A stretch of 64,000 bases of DNA from Rugamonas sp. A1-17. Its GTDB lineage: Bacteria; Pseudomonadota; Gammaproteobacteria; Burkholderiales; Burkholderiaceae_D. Location of the stretch: positions 496,001 to 560,000 of the forward strand of contig JAJLPB010000001.1 of NCBI GenBank assembly GCA_025548565.1. The letters are read 5' to 3'. This document shows positions 39,731 through 49,310 of this stretch, in pieces (the stretch's first letter is position 1; the number at the start of each line of letters is the position of its first letter). The notes under the pieces were generated by a model. It ran no database searches. It saw only the letters and a list, made by a program, of their open reading frames with translations, and was not told the origin of the DNA. A program made the position numbers and the translations under genes.

Positions 39731-40858
39731 TTACAGCGCTTCGTTCAGCGCGCGCAGCACGCGTTGCTGCTCTTCTTCCAGCCCCACCCACAACGGCAGG
39801 CGCAGCAGGCGGTCCGACAGCTGGTCGGTCTGCTCCATGCCGCCATGGTGGCGGCTGTGCTTGACGCCATACGGCGCGCTGTGCAGCGGCACGTAGTGGA
39901 ACACGGCGGACACGCCCTGGCGTTTCAGGTTGCCGATCACGCGGCTGCGGTGTTCCAGCGATTCCAGCAGGATGTAGTACATGTGGGCGTTGTGCTGGCA
40001 GCCGTCCGGCAGCACTGGACGGCGCAGCTTGCCCGCGGCCTCCAGCGGCGCCAGCGCCGCATGGTAGTTGTCCCACAGCGCCAGGCGGCGCGCGGTGATG
40101 TTGTCGGCTTCTTCCATCTGCGCCCACAGGAAGGCGGCGATCACCTCGCCCGGCAGGTAGGATGAACCGATGTCGACCCAGGTGTATTTGTCGACCTGGC
40201 CGCGGAAGAACTGGCTGCGGTTGGTCCCCTTTTCGCGGATGATCTCGGCGCGGTCGGCCAGCGCCGGGTCGTTCACCAGCAGCGCGCCGCCTTCGCCGGC
40301 GATGATGTTCTTGGTCTCGTGGAAGGAGTAAGCGCCCATGTGGCCGATGGTGCCCAGCGGCCGCCCCTTGTAGGTCGACATGATGCCCTGCGCCGCGTCC
40401 TCGATCACGAACAGGCCGTGGCGGCCGGCGATCTCCATGATGGTGTCCATCTCGCAGGCGACGCCGGCGTAGTGCACCGGCAGGATCACCTTGGTGCGCG
40501 GCGTGATGGCGGCCTCGATCCTGGTCTCGTCGAGGTTGAGCGTGTCCGGGCGGATGTCGACGAACACCGGCACCGCGCCGCGCATGACGAAGGCGTTGGC
40601 GGTCGAGACGAAGGTGTAGGACGGCATGATCACTTCGTCGCCCGGCTGCAGGTCGGCCAGCAGCGCCGCCATTTCCAGCGCCGCCGTGCACGAGTGGGTC
40701 AGCAGCGCGCGGCGGGCGCCGGTGGTGCGCTCGAGCCAGGCGTGGCATTTCTTGGTGAACTGGCCGTCGCCGGACAGATGGCCGTTGGTGTGGGCCTGGG
40801 CGATGTACCACAGCTCGCGGCCGGTCATGAAGGGCTTGTTGAAGGGGATGGCTTGCAT
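39731..40858 (-). CDS. wecE: dTDP-4-keto-6-deoxy-D-glucose 4-aminotransferase WecE
   Basis: 375-residue PLP-dependent sugar aminotransferase (DegT/DnrJ/EryC1 fold) of the WecE/RffA type, converting dTDP-4-keto-6-deoxyglucose to dTDP-4-amino-4,6-dideoxygalactose. It starts AIPFNKPFMTGRELWYI, carries the PLP-contact VIEDAAQGI and the Schiff-base lysine in SFHETKNI, and has the RREKGT-like IREKGTNRSQF loop. ATG 40858 suits the family; ATG 40873, overlapping the upstream stop as ATGA, is an alternative. It belongs with the acetyltransferase and membrane genes upstream as the last gene of the sugar block. Confidence 0.92.
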   Translation of the reverse strand: MQAIPFNKPFMTGRELWYIAQAHTNGHLSGDGQFTKKCHAWLERTTGARRALLTHSCTAALEMAALLADLQPGDEVIMPSYTFVSTANAFVMRGAVPVFVDIRPDTLNLDETRIEAAITPRTKVILPVHYAGVACEMDTIMEIAGRHGLFVIEDAAQGIMSTYKGRPLGTIGHMGAYSFHETKNIIAGEGGALLVNDPALADRAEIIREKGTNRSQFFRGQVDKYTWVDIGSSYLPGEVIAAFLWAQMEEADNITARRLALWDNYHAALAPLEAAGKLRRPVLPDGCQHNAHMYYILLESLEHRSRVIGNLKRQGVSAVFHYVPLHSAPYGVKHSRHHGGMEQTDQLSDRLLRLPLWVGLEEEQQRVLRALNEAL

Positions 40859-40869
40859 GGTGGGATCTT

Positions 40870-41232
40870 TCATTCTTGGGCGGCGATGACGGTGCCGATA
40901 CAGATCAAGGCCATGCCCAGCATGCGCATGGACGAGACCGGTTCGTTGAACATCCACGCGCTGAGGGCCAGCACGATGACGAAGTTGAGGGCCATGAACG
41001 GATAGGCCTGGCTGAGCGGGAATTTGGTCATGGCGCCCATCCAGCAGATCGAGGCCAGGAAGGCGGCGGCGAAGGCGGCGATGATCAGCGGGTTGAGCAG
41101 CAGCCGGATCAGGTAGGCCAGCTTGTCGGCGCCGGCGGCCGGCAATGCGCCGGCCGCCATCACCTGGCTCTTGATGGCCAGCTGGCCGAACACGGTGAAG
41201 GCGATGGTCAGGGCGATATAGATGTAGTTCAT
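40870..41232 (-). CDS. EamA/SMR-type four-helix membrane protein
   Basis: 120-residue inner-membrane protein with four hydrophobic helices, of the small drug-resistance/EamA superfamily. It has a C-terminal MNFVIVLALS-like helix (ALNFVIVLALSAWMFNEPVS) typical of ArnE/ArnF-like flippase subunits. In a cluster with a bactoprenol-type GT2 and amino-sugar enzymes the best guess is translocation of a polyprenyl-linked sugar. Both ends overlap neighbours as ATGA, showing tight coupling. Confidence 0.82.
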   Translation of the reverse strand: MNYIYIALTIAFTVFGQLAIKSQVMAAGALPAAGADKLAYLIRLLLNPLIIAAFAAAFLASICWMGAMTKFPLSQAYPFMALNFVIVLALSAWMFNEPVSSMRMLGMALICIGTVIAAQE

Positions 41233-41951
41233 GGTGGGCTTTGCTTAACGATGCGGTGGTAGATGTCTTGCGGATGGCGGAAGGAAAAACCCTGGCTGGC
41301 GTACAGGTTCAGCACCGCCATGTTGCCGGCCGAAATGGAGCTGGTGACGGTGTCGTGGCCGCTGTTGAGCAGTTCCAGGATGACCTGGCGCCACCAGTAT
41401 TTGGCCAGGCCGCGGCCGCGCCAGGCCGGCGCCACCGCGTGCAGCAGCAGCGCGTTGTCCTTGCAGGCGATGAAGCCGGCCAGCGTGCCTTCGGCGTACA
41501 GGCCGTAGACCTGGCCGGCCGCGGCCAGCTGGCGCAGCCAGTTGTCGTAGCGCAGGTCGGCGGCGGCCGCGTCGACCTGGAAGTCGCGGTGGAAGCGGCC
41601 GTGGGCGAAGGCGCCGTGGCAGATCGCCACCGCCTGTTCGAGATCGAACTCGCGGCGGATGTCGACGATGCGCGCCGCGCTCGACATATTGTGGCCGTCG
41701 AGCGGCTTGAGCGCGCGCAGCTGGGCGCGCGTGCCGACCGTCTCGAGCAGCGTGTCGGTGTAGTAGAAGCCGTGCCGGTGCAGCGCGCGCTTGTCGGCCA
41801 GCGGGTCGAGCTTGATGGTCTGGTGGCCGGGCGTGGCGTCGGCCAGTTGCAGCGCGGCCGGGCTGGCGTCGCGCAGCTCCCAGGCCGGCATGCCGAGCGC
41901 GGCCACGTCCCACGGCGCCGCCGTCAGCAGGGGGCGGGCGGCCTCAGTCAT
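41229..41951 (-). CDS. WecD/RffC-like dTDP-fucosamine acetyltransferase
   Basis: 240-residue GNAT protein resembling the enzyme that N-acetylates dTDP-4-amino-4,6-dideoxygalactose in enterobacterial common antigen synthesis. Residues about 1-110 form an N-terminal domain with DTLLETVGTRAQL; the GNAT core has AHGRFHRDF, the acetyl-CoA loop VAPAWRGRGLAKYWWRQV and NMAVLNLYASQGF. Next to wecE it would complete dTDP-Fuc4NAc. Overlaps with both neighbours indicate one operon. Confidence 0.82.
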   Translation of the reverse strand: MTEAARPLLTAAPWDVAALGMPAWELRDASPAALQLADATPGHQTIKLDPLADKRALHRHGFYYTDTLLETVGTRAQLRALKPLDGHNMSSAARIVDIRREFDLEQAVAICHGAFAHGRFHRDFQVDAAAADLRYDNWLRQLAAAGQVYGLYAEGTLAGFIACKDNALLLHAVAPAWRGRGLAKYWWRQVILELLNSGHDTVTSSISAGNMAVLNLYASQGFSFRHPQDIYHRIVKQSPP

Positions 41952-42906
41952 GGGCCAGCTCGCCGGCGTTGGGGGTGGCGCGGCGCACGATGTACAGCGG
42001 GCGCTTCTTGGCCTCGTCGAAGGTCTTGCCCAGGTAGACGCCGAGGATGCCGAGGATGCCGATGATCAGGCCGCCGATGAAGTACAGCGAGACGATCAGG
42101 CTGGACCAGCCCGGGATCGGCGAGCTCTGGATCATCGAGCGGATCAGGATGTAGGCGCCAAAGGCCACCGACACCGCCGCCATCGTCAGGCCCAGCCGCG
42201 CGGCCATGCGCAGCGGCTTGTCGGAGTAGGCGATGATGGTGTCGGCCGCCAGCTTCCACAGCTTGGCGAAGGTGTAGGTCGACTTGCCCTCGGCGCGCTC
42301 GGCGTGCCGGACCTGGATGCCGGTGGTGGGAAAGCCCATCCACTGCACATGGCCGCCGAAGAAGCGCAGCTGCTCGCGCATGCGGTTGAAGTTCTTCACC
42401 ACCTGGCGCGACATGATGCGGAAGTTGCCGCTGTCGCCGTCGAAATCGATGTCGGCCAGATAGCTGAACAGGCGGTAGAACAGCCACGAGGTGAAGCGCT
42501 TGAGCGGCGGGTCCTGGCGTTCGCCGCGCAGCGCCAGCACCACGTCGTAGCCTTCGCGGGCCTTGCTGTACAGGCGCGGGATTTCCTCCGGCGCGTCCTG
42601 CAGGTCGCAGTCCATCACCACCACCCAGTCGCCGCGGCACTGGTCCAGGCCGGCGGTGATGCCGTAGTGCTGGCCGAAGTTGCGTGAAAACTGCAGGCCG
42701 ACCACGCGCGGGTCGGCCGCGGCCAGGCGCTCGATGACGTCCCACGAGCGGTCGCCGCCGCAGTCCTCGACCAGCACGATCTCAAAATGCGGGCTGATCG
42801 GTTCGATCGCGTCGCGCAGGCGGCGATACAGTTCGTCGAGGATGTTCTCGGCCTTGTAGACCGGGATCACGACGGAAATCAGGGGGGCTTGCGGGGGGAC
42901 GAGCAT
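41944..42906 (-). CDS. Family 2 polyprenyl-phosphate glycosyltransferase (ArnC/GtrB-like)
   Basis: 320-residue glycosyltransferase with an N-terminal GT-A domain (LISVVIPVYKAENILDELY, acidic DCDLQDAPEEIP, then FRIMSRQVV) and two C-terminal membrane helices (about 235-290). This layout matches enzymes that load a sugar on undecaprenyl phosphate. It probably loads the 4-amino or 4-acetamido sugar made by its neighbours. The ATG overlaps the stop of the upstream gene by one base (TAATG). Confidence 0.9.
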   Translation of the reverse strand: MLVPPQAPLISVVIPVYKAENILDELYRRLRDAIEPISPHFEIVLVEDCGGDRSWDVIERLAAADPRVVGLQFSRNFGQHYGITAGLDQCRGDWVVVMDCDLQDAPEEIPRLYSKAREGYDVVLALRGERQDPPLKRFTSWLFYRLFSYLADIDFDGDSGNFRIMSRQVVKNFNRMREQLRFFGGHVQWMGFPTTGIQVRHAERAEGKSTYTFAKLWKLAADTIIAYSDKPLRMAARLGLTMAAVSVAFGAYILIRSMIQSSPIPGWSSLIVSLYFIGGLIIGILGILGVYLGKTFDEAKKRPLYIVRRATPNAGELAHD

Positions 42907-44957
42907 TAGTGGTTCTCCTGGGCGCGGCGGACGATGTCGACGCCGCGCATGATGAATTGGCCCTTGCCGCTGCTGAACACGCGGAATTCAAGCTGGCTGA
43001 GCGCGGTCCGGGTGTCGAGCCGCAGCACGACGCGCTGCTTGCCGGCCCGGGTGATGGGCTGGTTGGCGTGGATCTTGTTGCCGCTCTCGGTGGCGATGTC
43101 GAGGTGGCCGAAGTCGTCGACGCCGTCGCCGCTGGTTTCAATGTCGAAACCGACGTCGTAGCTGCCGGCCGCCAGGTCGCGCATCGGGCCGAAGTGCAGC
43201 GTGCCGCTTTCGCCGGGGTTGGCCACCAGCGCCTGCAGCGCGCTGTCCAGATGGCCGATCTGGTGCAGCGTATGGCTGTCCATGGCGTAGCGCGCCGGCG
43301 AACGCGGCGACAGGTCCCACGGCAGGCTGGCCGCGAGGTTGCCCGGGTAGACCAGCACCGTCAGGTTCTGCACGCGCAGCACGCGCGGCTGGCCGGCGAC
43401 GCGGGCGAGCGCCGGCTGGTCGAGGAACGGCAGCTCCTCTTCGCGCAGCATCAAAAAGGTTTCGCCCTGCCAGGCCTCGGGCGTGTACCAGCGGTTCGAC
43501 GACAGCCGGCGGCTGGGCTGCGGCAGGCCGCGCTCCAGCGCCACCTGGCGCACCTTGACCGCGCTGTCGCTGAGCACGGTGATCTTGCCGGCGTTCCAGA
43601 ACGTCGCGTAGCCGTACTTGAGGCCCTGGTCGCGCAGGAAATTGGCCACCTGCTGGTCCGGTGTCTGCACCTTCAGGTGGTCCACCTTCAGGTGGATGAA
43701 TTCGTTGTAGGGGTAGAGCAGCGAGGTCGGGCCGCTGGTGGCCAGCAGCGCGATGGCGGCCAGGCCGGCCGCGCGCGCGGCCGGCGCCAGCGCGCGCCGG
43801 TCGACCAGCACGCCGACCAGGATCAGCAGCATGTACAGCAGCGACGGCACCAGGTAGCGCACCGACGCGTCGGGCGAGCCCATGTCGGCCAGCGAGGTGG
43901 TGACCATGACGAACAGGTTGGCGCAGAACGAGACCGCGGCAAACACCACCACCAGCTGGCGCGAGTTGCGGCGCGCCTGCAGCGCCTTGTACAGCGCCCA
44001 CGGCAGCAAGCCCAGCAGGACCAGCGCGCCCAGCAGGCGCAGCGCCGAGTACACGCCGAACAGCGAGGCCACCTTGCTGTTGGCGCGCGGGATGCCGTCG
44101 AACAGGCTCATCAGGCCGGCCACGACGGCCGTCAGGTTGTGCAGCATGCCGTTGAAATCGAGCCAGTTGATCAGCGTCAGGCCGGCGCCGACGTTGACGT
44201 TGCGCAGCGTGGCCTTGTTGATCAGGACGCCGGCCACGGTGGCCGCCAGCAGCAGCGCCAGCATGGCGGCATGGCGCCGCTGCGGGCGCCGCTGTTCGCT
44301 GCGGGCGGCGCGCGTTTCCAGCATCTGCTGGACCACGGCGGCGCTCATCAGCGGCAGGCCGTAGAACAGCAGCGCGCGCTGCGGATTGGCCCAGAACACC
44401 AGGATCACCAGCACCGTGGTGGCCGCGCCCCACAGCGCGATGCGGTGGCCGCGCGCCTGGCTCAGCTGCCAGTAGGCGTACAGCAGGAAGCAGGCCATGT
44501 AATACATCGAGCCGTAGGCGGCCTGGCCGTAGATGTGCTCGGCCATGATCAGCGACATGCCGCTGCTGACCACCAGCATGCCCAGCAGGCGCGCCAGGCG
44601 CGATTGTTCGAGCAGGCCGGTCAGCAGCCAGCTGCCGTACAGGATCAGGGCGGCGGTGACCAGGTCGGAGATCACCGCCACCAGGTAGCCGTTGGGCATG
44701 AAGCGCAGCAGCGGCACGATGAAGGTGTGGGTGTAGAACACCCACAGGTCGCTGTTGACGTAGTTCCAGTCCGGCGGGAAGTAGCGGCCGGTGTCGACGA
44801 TCTCCTGCGCCAGCAGATTCTTGACCGCGGCGTCGGAGTGGTACACCAACTGATAGTCAAAGGCCAGGTAGAACAGCAGCAGCATGACGTTGATGCCCAG
44901 CAGTAGCGGTAACCAGCGTTGAGTCAGTGCGCCATGGGCGGTGGGACGTGACAGCAT
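42906..44957 (-). CDS. Large polytopic membrane protein, probable GT-C glycosyltransferase
   Basis: 683-residue protein with about 11 membrane helices in the first 430 residues and a soluble C-terminal domain. The first large loop carries acidic residues (HSDAAVKN, then DWNYVNSDLWVFY), as in GT-C transferases that use polyprenyl-linked donors. I do not recognise a named family. As first gene of the operon with ArnC-like GT2, acetyltransferase, EamA and WecE, it is the likely final transferase placing the sugar on its acceptor in the periplasm. Confidence 0.72.
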   Translation of the reverse strand: MLSRPTAHGALTQRWLPLLLGINVMLLLFYLAFDYQLVYHSDAAVKNLLAQEIVDTGRYFPPDWNYVNSDLWVFYTHTFIVPLLRFMPNGYLVAVISDLVTAALILYGSWLLTGLLEQSRLARLLGMLVVSSGMSLIMAEHIYGQAAYGSMYYMACFLLYAYWQLSQARGHRIALWGAATTVLVILVFWANPQRALLFYGLPLMSAAVVQQMLETRAARSEQRRPQRRHAAMLALLLAATVAGVLINKATLRNVNVGAGLTLINWLDFNGMLHNLTAVVAGLMSLFDGIPRANSKVASLFGVYSALRLLGALVLLGLLPWALYKALQARRNSRQLVVVFAAVSFCANLFVMVTTSLADMGSPDASVRYLVPSLLYMLLILVGVLVDRRALAPAARAAGLAAIALLATSGPTSLLYPYNEFIHLKVDHLKVQTPDQQVANFLRDQGLKYGYATFWNAGKITVLSDSAVKVRQVALERGLPQPSRRLSSNRWYTPEAWQGETFLMLREEELPFLDQPALARVAGQPRVLRVQNLTVLVYPGNLAASLPWDLSPRSPARYAMDSHTLHQIGHLDSALQALVANPGESGTLHFGPMRDLAAGSYDVGFDIETSGDGVDDFGHLDIATESGNKIHANQPITRAGKQRVVLRLDTRTALSQLEFRVFSSGKGQFIMRGVDIVRRAQENH

Positions 44958-45139
44958 AAGGGGAAGCGAAGCCTGGAAATGGATAAGAAGTAGCGCAGTA
45001 TACTGGCTGATTACGAAATAGACAATTTTTCCGCCGCGCCCGCGGCGGCGGCGAAACCGCCGCGGCGCCGCATGTTTGCAGGGTTTGGCGGCGCGGCGGC
45101 GGCGGCCGGCGCCGCGCTAATTTGTGATAATTTGTAACT

Positions 45140-46333
45140 TCAGGGTAAACGCACCGGCGCGCCGCCGTACCAGCGCTGGTCGCGCACGCAGGCCAGCAGC
45201 TGGTCCGCGCTGGCCGCCCAGTCCAGCCGCGGCATGCCGGCCGAGGCCGGGGCCTGGCCGCTCTCGCGCAGCGCCAGCCAGGCGCGCAGCGCGGCCGCCA
45301 GCTGCGCGCCGTCGCCGGCGTCGAAGTACCAGGCGTGGCTGCCGCCCACTTCGCGGAACACCGGCAGGTCGCGCGCGATCACCGGCAAGCCGTGCTGCGC
45401 CGCCTCGATCAGCGGCAGGCCGTAGCCCTCGCCCTGCGAGGCCGCCAGCAGCGCGGTGCTGTCGCGGTACAGGCGCAGCAGCAATTCATCGCTGGCCTGC
45501 TCCAGCCAGAACAGGCGGCGGCCGCCTTCGGCGTGGTGGCGCAGCCGTTCGGCCAGCGTCCCCATGCGCCAGCCGGGCTTGCCGACGATGACCAGGTTGG
45601 CGTCCAGGCCCTGCTGCCACAGCAGTTCCAGCGCGTCCAGCGCCTGGCCCTGCATCTTGCGCGGCTCCAGCGTGCCCACCATCAGCAGCGTCGGCCGCGC
45701 GGCCAGCTGCGCCAGCATGGCGGCGTCGCCGCCGCCGCGGGTGGGCAGCGTGGCGGCCAGGTCGGCGCCCAGGCCGGCGCAGCCGATCCGCAGCGGCCGC
45801 GCGCGTTGCGGCGGCCGCTCGTCCAGCCAGGCCAGCAGGTCGTCGGCGGTGGCGCGGGCGTTGCACACCAGGCCGTCGGCCAGCGCGGCCGCCGTCTCCA
45901 GCCAGCGCCCGAACGCGTCCGCCATGCCGTCGGCGAACCACTCCGGATGGCGCAGCGGCAGCAGGTCGTACACCATGAAATACAGGCGCACGCCGTGCGC
46001 CCGCAGGTCGGCCAGCACCGCCCGGTTGCGCACCACGGCCTCGAGCGCCAGGTCGACGCCGACAAACAGGTCGCCATCGCGTACCTGCAGCGGCTGTTCC
46101 TCGCCGGCCGCGGCCGGCACGTGGCAGGGCTGGCCCGCCGCGTCCTGGCCGCTGGCCGCGTAGGCGTAGTAGCCGCCGGCGTCGTACACCGGCCGCACGC
46201 GGTAGCCGGCCGGCGGCGCCGCCAGCAGCGCCTGCAGCAGGCCGCGGGCGACGCGCTGGATGCCGGAGCGGGCGTCGTGCCGCACCAGTTCCGACAGGTC
46301 GACCAGCAGTTGCGGCGCGGCGTCAGGACGCAT
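45140..46333 (-). CDS. GT4-family glycosyltransferase
   Basis: 397-residue cytoplasmic retaining glycosyltransferase (GT-B fold). The N-terminal half begins QLLVDLSELVRHDARSGIQRV, the C-terminal half has LLMVGTLEPRKMQGQ and the E-x7-E type motif EGYGLPLIEAAQHGLP. It is the last gene of the ABC-dependent O-antigen operon and overlaps the preceding GT by 11 bases. The sugar specificity is unknown; similar proteins extend mannan or rhamnan O-antigens. Confidence 0.88.
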   Translation of the reverse strand: MRPDAAPQLLVDLSELVRHDARSGIQRVARGLLQALLAAPPAGYRVRPVYDAGGYYAYAASGQDAAGQPCHVPAAAGEEQPLQVRDGDLFVGVDLALEAVVRNRAVLADLRAHGVRLYFMVYDLLPLRHPEWFADGMADAFGRWLETAAALADGLVCNARATADDLLAWLDERPPQRARPLRIGCAGLGADLAATLPTRGGGDAAMLAQLAARPTLLMVGTLEPRKMQGQALDALELLWQQGLDANLVIVGKPGWRMGTLAERLRHHAEGGRRLFWLEQASDELLLRLYRDSTALLAASQGEGYGLPLIEAAQHGLPVIARDLPVFREVGGSHAWYFDAGDGAQLAAALRAWLALRESGQAPASAGMPRLDWAASADQLLACVRDQRWYGGAPVRLP

Positions 46334-49298
46334 CGGCGCCCCCCCCGGCTGCCAGCGCGGCCGGCGCGGCGCGGCCGGCCGGCAACAGCGCCGCCAGCGC
46401 CTCGCGCGCCAGCAGCGTCACGCCGCGGTTGGCCAGCGCCTGGTCCCGCGCCGGCGCCGGCGCGCCCAGCACCAGCAGGCTGTCGTGCGGCTTGACGTCG
46501 GCCACGGCGTCCTCCAGCGTCAGGTCGGCGCGGCCGATCAGCGCCAGCGTGGCGCGGCGCGCGTAGTGCAGCGTGTCGTCGCGCCACACCACCGGTTCGA
46601 CCCGGCGGCCGGACGGCGGCGCTTGCAGCAGCGCCAGCAGCCCGTCCCGGACCTCGGCGTCGTCCTCGGCGCCGGTGATGTCGACCAGCAGCTGCGGCAG
46701 GCCGTCGGCCGGCGCGTTGGCGGCCTGCGCGGCCGCCACCTGCACCCAGTCCTGCGGGGCCGGCGCGAAGGCGGCGTCGATCGCGCCCAGCTGGCGCACC
46801 AGCGTCTCGTAGTGCGCGCGCGGGCTGTTGCGGGCGAAGTGCTCGATCGCCTCGTGGTAGGCGGCGCCGACGCTGGCCGGATGGTGCACGTCCTGCATGT
46901 AGGCGACGCCGTTGTCGACCAGCTGCCGCGCCATGGCGGGGTCGTCGCGCAGGCGCAGGATGGCCGCGCTGAGCTCCTCGCCGCTGAACTCATCCTGCAG
47001 CTTGAGCACCACGTGCGCCGGCATCTCGGCCGCCGAGCCGTGGGCGTTGATGATGGTGGGCAGGCGGTAGGCCAGGCTGTCGAGGATGGTGCCCGAGGTT
47101 TCGCCGCGCGAGCGGCTGCGCAGCTGCACCGCGCAATCGGCCGCCGCCAGGTAGGTGCGGAACATTTCCATCGACACGAAGCCGGTGATCTGGACGTTGC
47201 GCGCGCCGGCCATGCGGGCCGTCAGCGCGTTGCCGAACGGGCCGACGTGGTTCTCGCCGACAAACACCAGGCGGCAGCGCCGGTCGTCCGCCAGCGCCGA
47301 GTTCAGCCACGCTTCCAGGATTTTCTCGTTGCACTTGGTGACCGCGATCAGGCCGAACGAGCACACCAGGAAATCGTCGTCGGTCAGCCCCAGCCTGGCG
47401 CGCGCGGCGGCGCGGTCGAGCGGGCCGGGCAGCGCGCGCAGCAGCGGGATGTAGCGCCAGTCGGCGGCCTTGCCGGCGCCGTACCAGCGCTCGGCCAGGT
47501 GTTGCGAATAGCGCGAGTGGACGATGATGCCGGCCGCGCTGTCGAGCACTGGCTTGTTGCACGGGTAGTGGTAGTAGGACGCCTCGCGGCCCTCGGCCAG
47601 CTCCTCGATCAGCGCGCGGTAGCCGTGCGACTGGTACAGCAGGCGGCAGTAGGCGTTCGGCTCGCGGTTCAGCGACGACAGGTAGTGCACCGCGCCGCTC
47701 AGGTAGAAGTCGTGCAGCACCACCACGCCCGGATGGCGCTGCACCAGCTCGAACATGTGCGCGTGGAAGGCGGAGTTGCCGAAGTGGTAGAGGATGCGGT
47801 CGTAGCGCTCGGCGTGGGCCTCGAACCAGGCCACGCTGCGCACCGGGAAGTTGGCCAGCATCCAGCGGTCGCCGACCTCCGGTTGCGCCACCACCAGCTC
47901 GATGTCGTAGTAGCGCGCCAGTTCCGGCAGCAGCTCGGCGCTCTGGTCGGCCACGCCGGTGCGTTCCGGCGGCAGCGGCGAGAAGTACGCCAGCCGCGGG
48001 CGCGGCGCGGCGGCCGGCGCGGCGCCGTTGGCGCTGACGCAGGCGGCCACCGCGGCCAGCGCGCGGGCGCCGTCGCGGCGGCGCTCGTGCACCTGCTCGA
48101 AGGCGGCCAGCGTCTTTTGCGCGCTGGCGTCCCACGAGAACAGCTTGCACTGCTCCAGCCCGTGCGCGCGCAGCGCCGCGCCGAAGGCCGGCTGCTCGAG
48201 CACCTGCTGCATGCGGGCGCTGATCTCGCTGACCCGGTTGGGGTCGAACAGCGCGTCGGCGCGGCCGATCACTTCCGGGATGCTGCTGTTGTTCGAGCCG
48301 ATCACCGGCACGCCGCACGACATCGCCTCCAGCGCCGGCAGGCCGAAGCCTTCCTGCAGCGACGGGAACACGAACAGCTCGGTCAGGTTGTACAGCGACA
48401 CCAGGTCGTCGTCCGGCACGAAGCCGGTCAGCACCAGGTCGCCCTTGGGGATCTTGAAGCGCGCGGCCAGCGCCTGCAGGCGCAGGCGGTCGTGCTCGGG
48501 GATGCTGCACACCACGGCCAGCTGGTGGCCGGCGCGCAGCGGCGCCGGCAGCGCCGCGTAGGCCTCGATCAGGCCCTCGATATTCTTGCGGTAGTCGATG
48601 CCGCCGGTGTACATGATGAACTTGCGGCCCAGGCCGTAGCGCTGGCGCAGCGCCATCTCGGCCTCCGGCGCCAGCTGGCGCGGGCGGAAGATCTCGTCCA
48701 CCGCCGACGAGATATTGGCCACCTGCTGTTCCGGCAGTTGCAGCGCGTCCATCGCCTCCTGCTTCGAGTGGCCGGAGATGGCCAGCAGCAGCTCAGCGTT
48801 CTTCAGGCTTTGCAGCTTGCGGTAGTACCAGTTGGCCACGTGCGGGTCGGTCAGGTAGGTTTCCTTGCGCATCAGCGGGATCAGGTCGTACAGCGTGACG
48901 GCGGTGTCGAACTGGCCGCGGCTGTGCAGCACCGAGGCGCAGGCGTCCTCGCCCAGGCCTTCGAACAGGCTCGAGATGTGCACCACGTCCGGCTTCAGGC
49001 TGGCCAGGTAATGCTCGCGCAACTGCTCGGCCGCGCGCAGGCGCCAGCTGTTCTGGGTCTGGTGCTCCCAGATGTGCGACGGCAGCTCGTAGGCGTGGAT
49101 CCGGCTTTGCGGCAGCAGCTGGCCCAGCGTGCCGCGCAGCAGCGCCACGCTGTCCGGGAAGCGGTGGTTGAGCGCGATGTGCAGCTCGTGGCCGCCGGCG
49201 CGCTTGAGCATTGCTTGCAGCAGCGCCATCGAGTAGCGGCCGATGCCGCGATGTGTGCTGGAGCCCTGGCAGGCTTGCAGGTCAATTACGATACGCAT
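46323..49298 (-). CDS. Two-domain GT4 glycosyltransferase (WbdA-like)
   Basis: 991-residue protein with two GT-B units in tandem. The first (about 1-400) starts MRIVIDLQACQGSSTHRGIGR and has GGIDYRKNIEGLI and EGFGLPALEAMSCGVP. The second (about 425-830) starts RPRLAYFSPLPPERTGVADQ and has FGLIAVTKCNEKILEAW and RGETSGTILDSLAYRLP. About 160 residues at the end are not assigned. Double-domain GT4 enzymes such as E. coli O9 WbdA make repeating units for ABC-exported O-antigens. It lies in the wzm-wzt operon, 12 bases after the FkbM-type gene. Confidence 0.87.
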   Translation of the reverse strand: MRIVIDLQACQGSSTHRGIGRYSMALLQAMLKRAGGHELHIALNHRFPDSVALLRGTLGQLLPQSRIHAYELPSHIWEHQTQNSWRLRAAEQLREHYLASLKPDVVHISSLFEGLGEDACASVLHSRGQFDTAVTLYDLIPLMRKETYLTDPHVANWYYRKLQSLKNAELLLAISGHSKQEAMDALQLPEQQVANISSAVDEIFRPRQLAPEAEMALRQRYGLGRKFIMYTGGIDYRKNIEGLIEAYAALPAPLRAGHQLAVVCSIPEHDRLRLQALAARFKIPKGDLVLTGFVPDDDLVSLYNLTELFVFPSLQEGFGLPALEAMSCGVPVIGSNNSSIPEVIGRADALFDPNRVSEISARMQQVLEQPAFGAALRAHGLEQCKLFSWDASAQKTLAAFEQVHERRRDGARALAAVAACVSANGAAPAAAPRPRLAYFSPLPPERTGVADQSAELLPELARYYDIELVVAQPEVGDRWMLANFPVRSVAWFEAHAERYDRILYHFGNSAFHAHMFELVQRHPGVVVLHDFYLSGAVHYLSSLNREPNAYCRLLYQSHGYRALIEELAEGREASYYHYPCNKPVLDSAAGIIVHSRYSQHLAERWYGAGKAADWRYIPLLRALPGPLDRAAARARLGLTDDDFLVCSFGLIAVTKCNEKILEAWLNSALADDRRCRLVFVGENHVGPFGNALTARMAGARNVQITGFVSMEMFRTYLAAADCAVQLRSRSRGETSGTILDSLAYRLPTIINAHGSAAEMPAHVVLKLQDEFSGEELSAAILRLRDDPAMARQLVDNGVAYMQDVHHPASVGAAYHEAIEHFARNSPRAHYETLVRQLGAIDAAFAPAPQDWVQVAAAQAANAPADGLPQLLVDITGAEDDAEVRDGLLALLQAPPSGRRVEPVVWRDDTLHYARRATLALIGRADLTLEDAVADVKPHDSLLVLGAPAPARDQALANRGVTLLAREALAALLPAGRAAPAALAAGGGADAS

Positions 49299-49310
49299 AG
49301 GATGTGGTGG

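Noticed and set aside
45040-45070. GC-rich hairpin (GCGGCGG/CCGCCGC) after the O-antigen operon as a terminator.
   Set aside because: No T run follows on the minus strand; it is low-complexity GC repeat.
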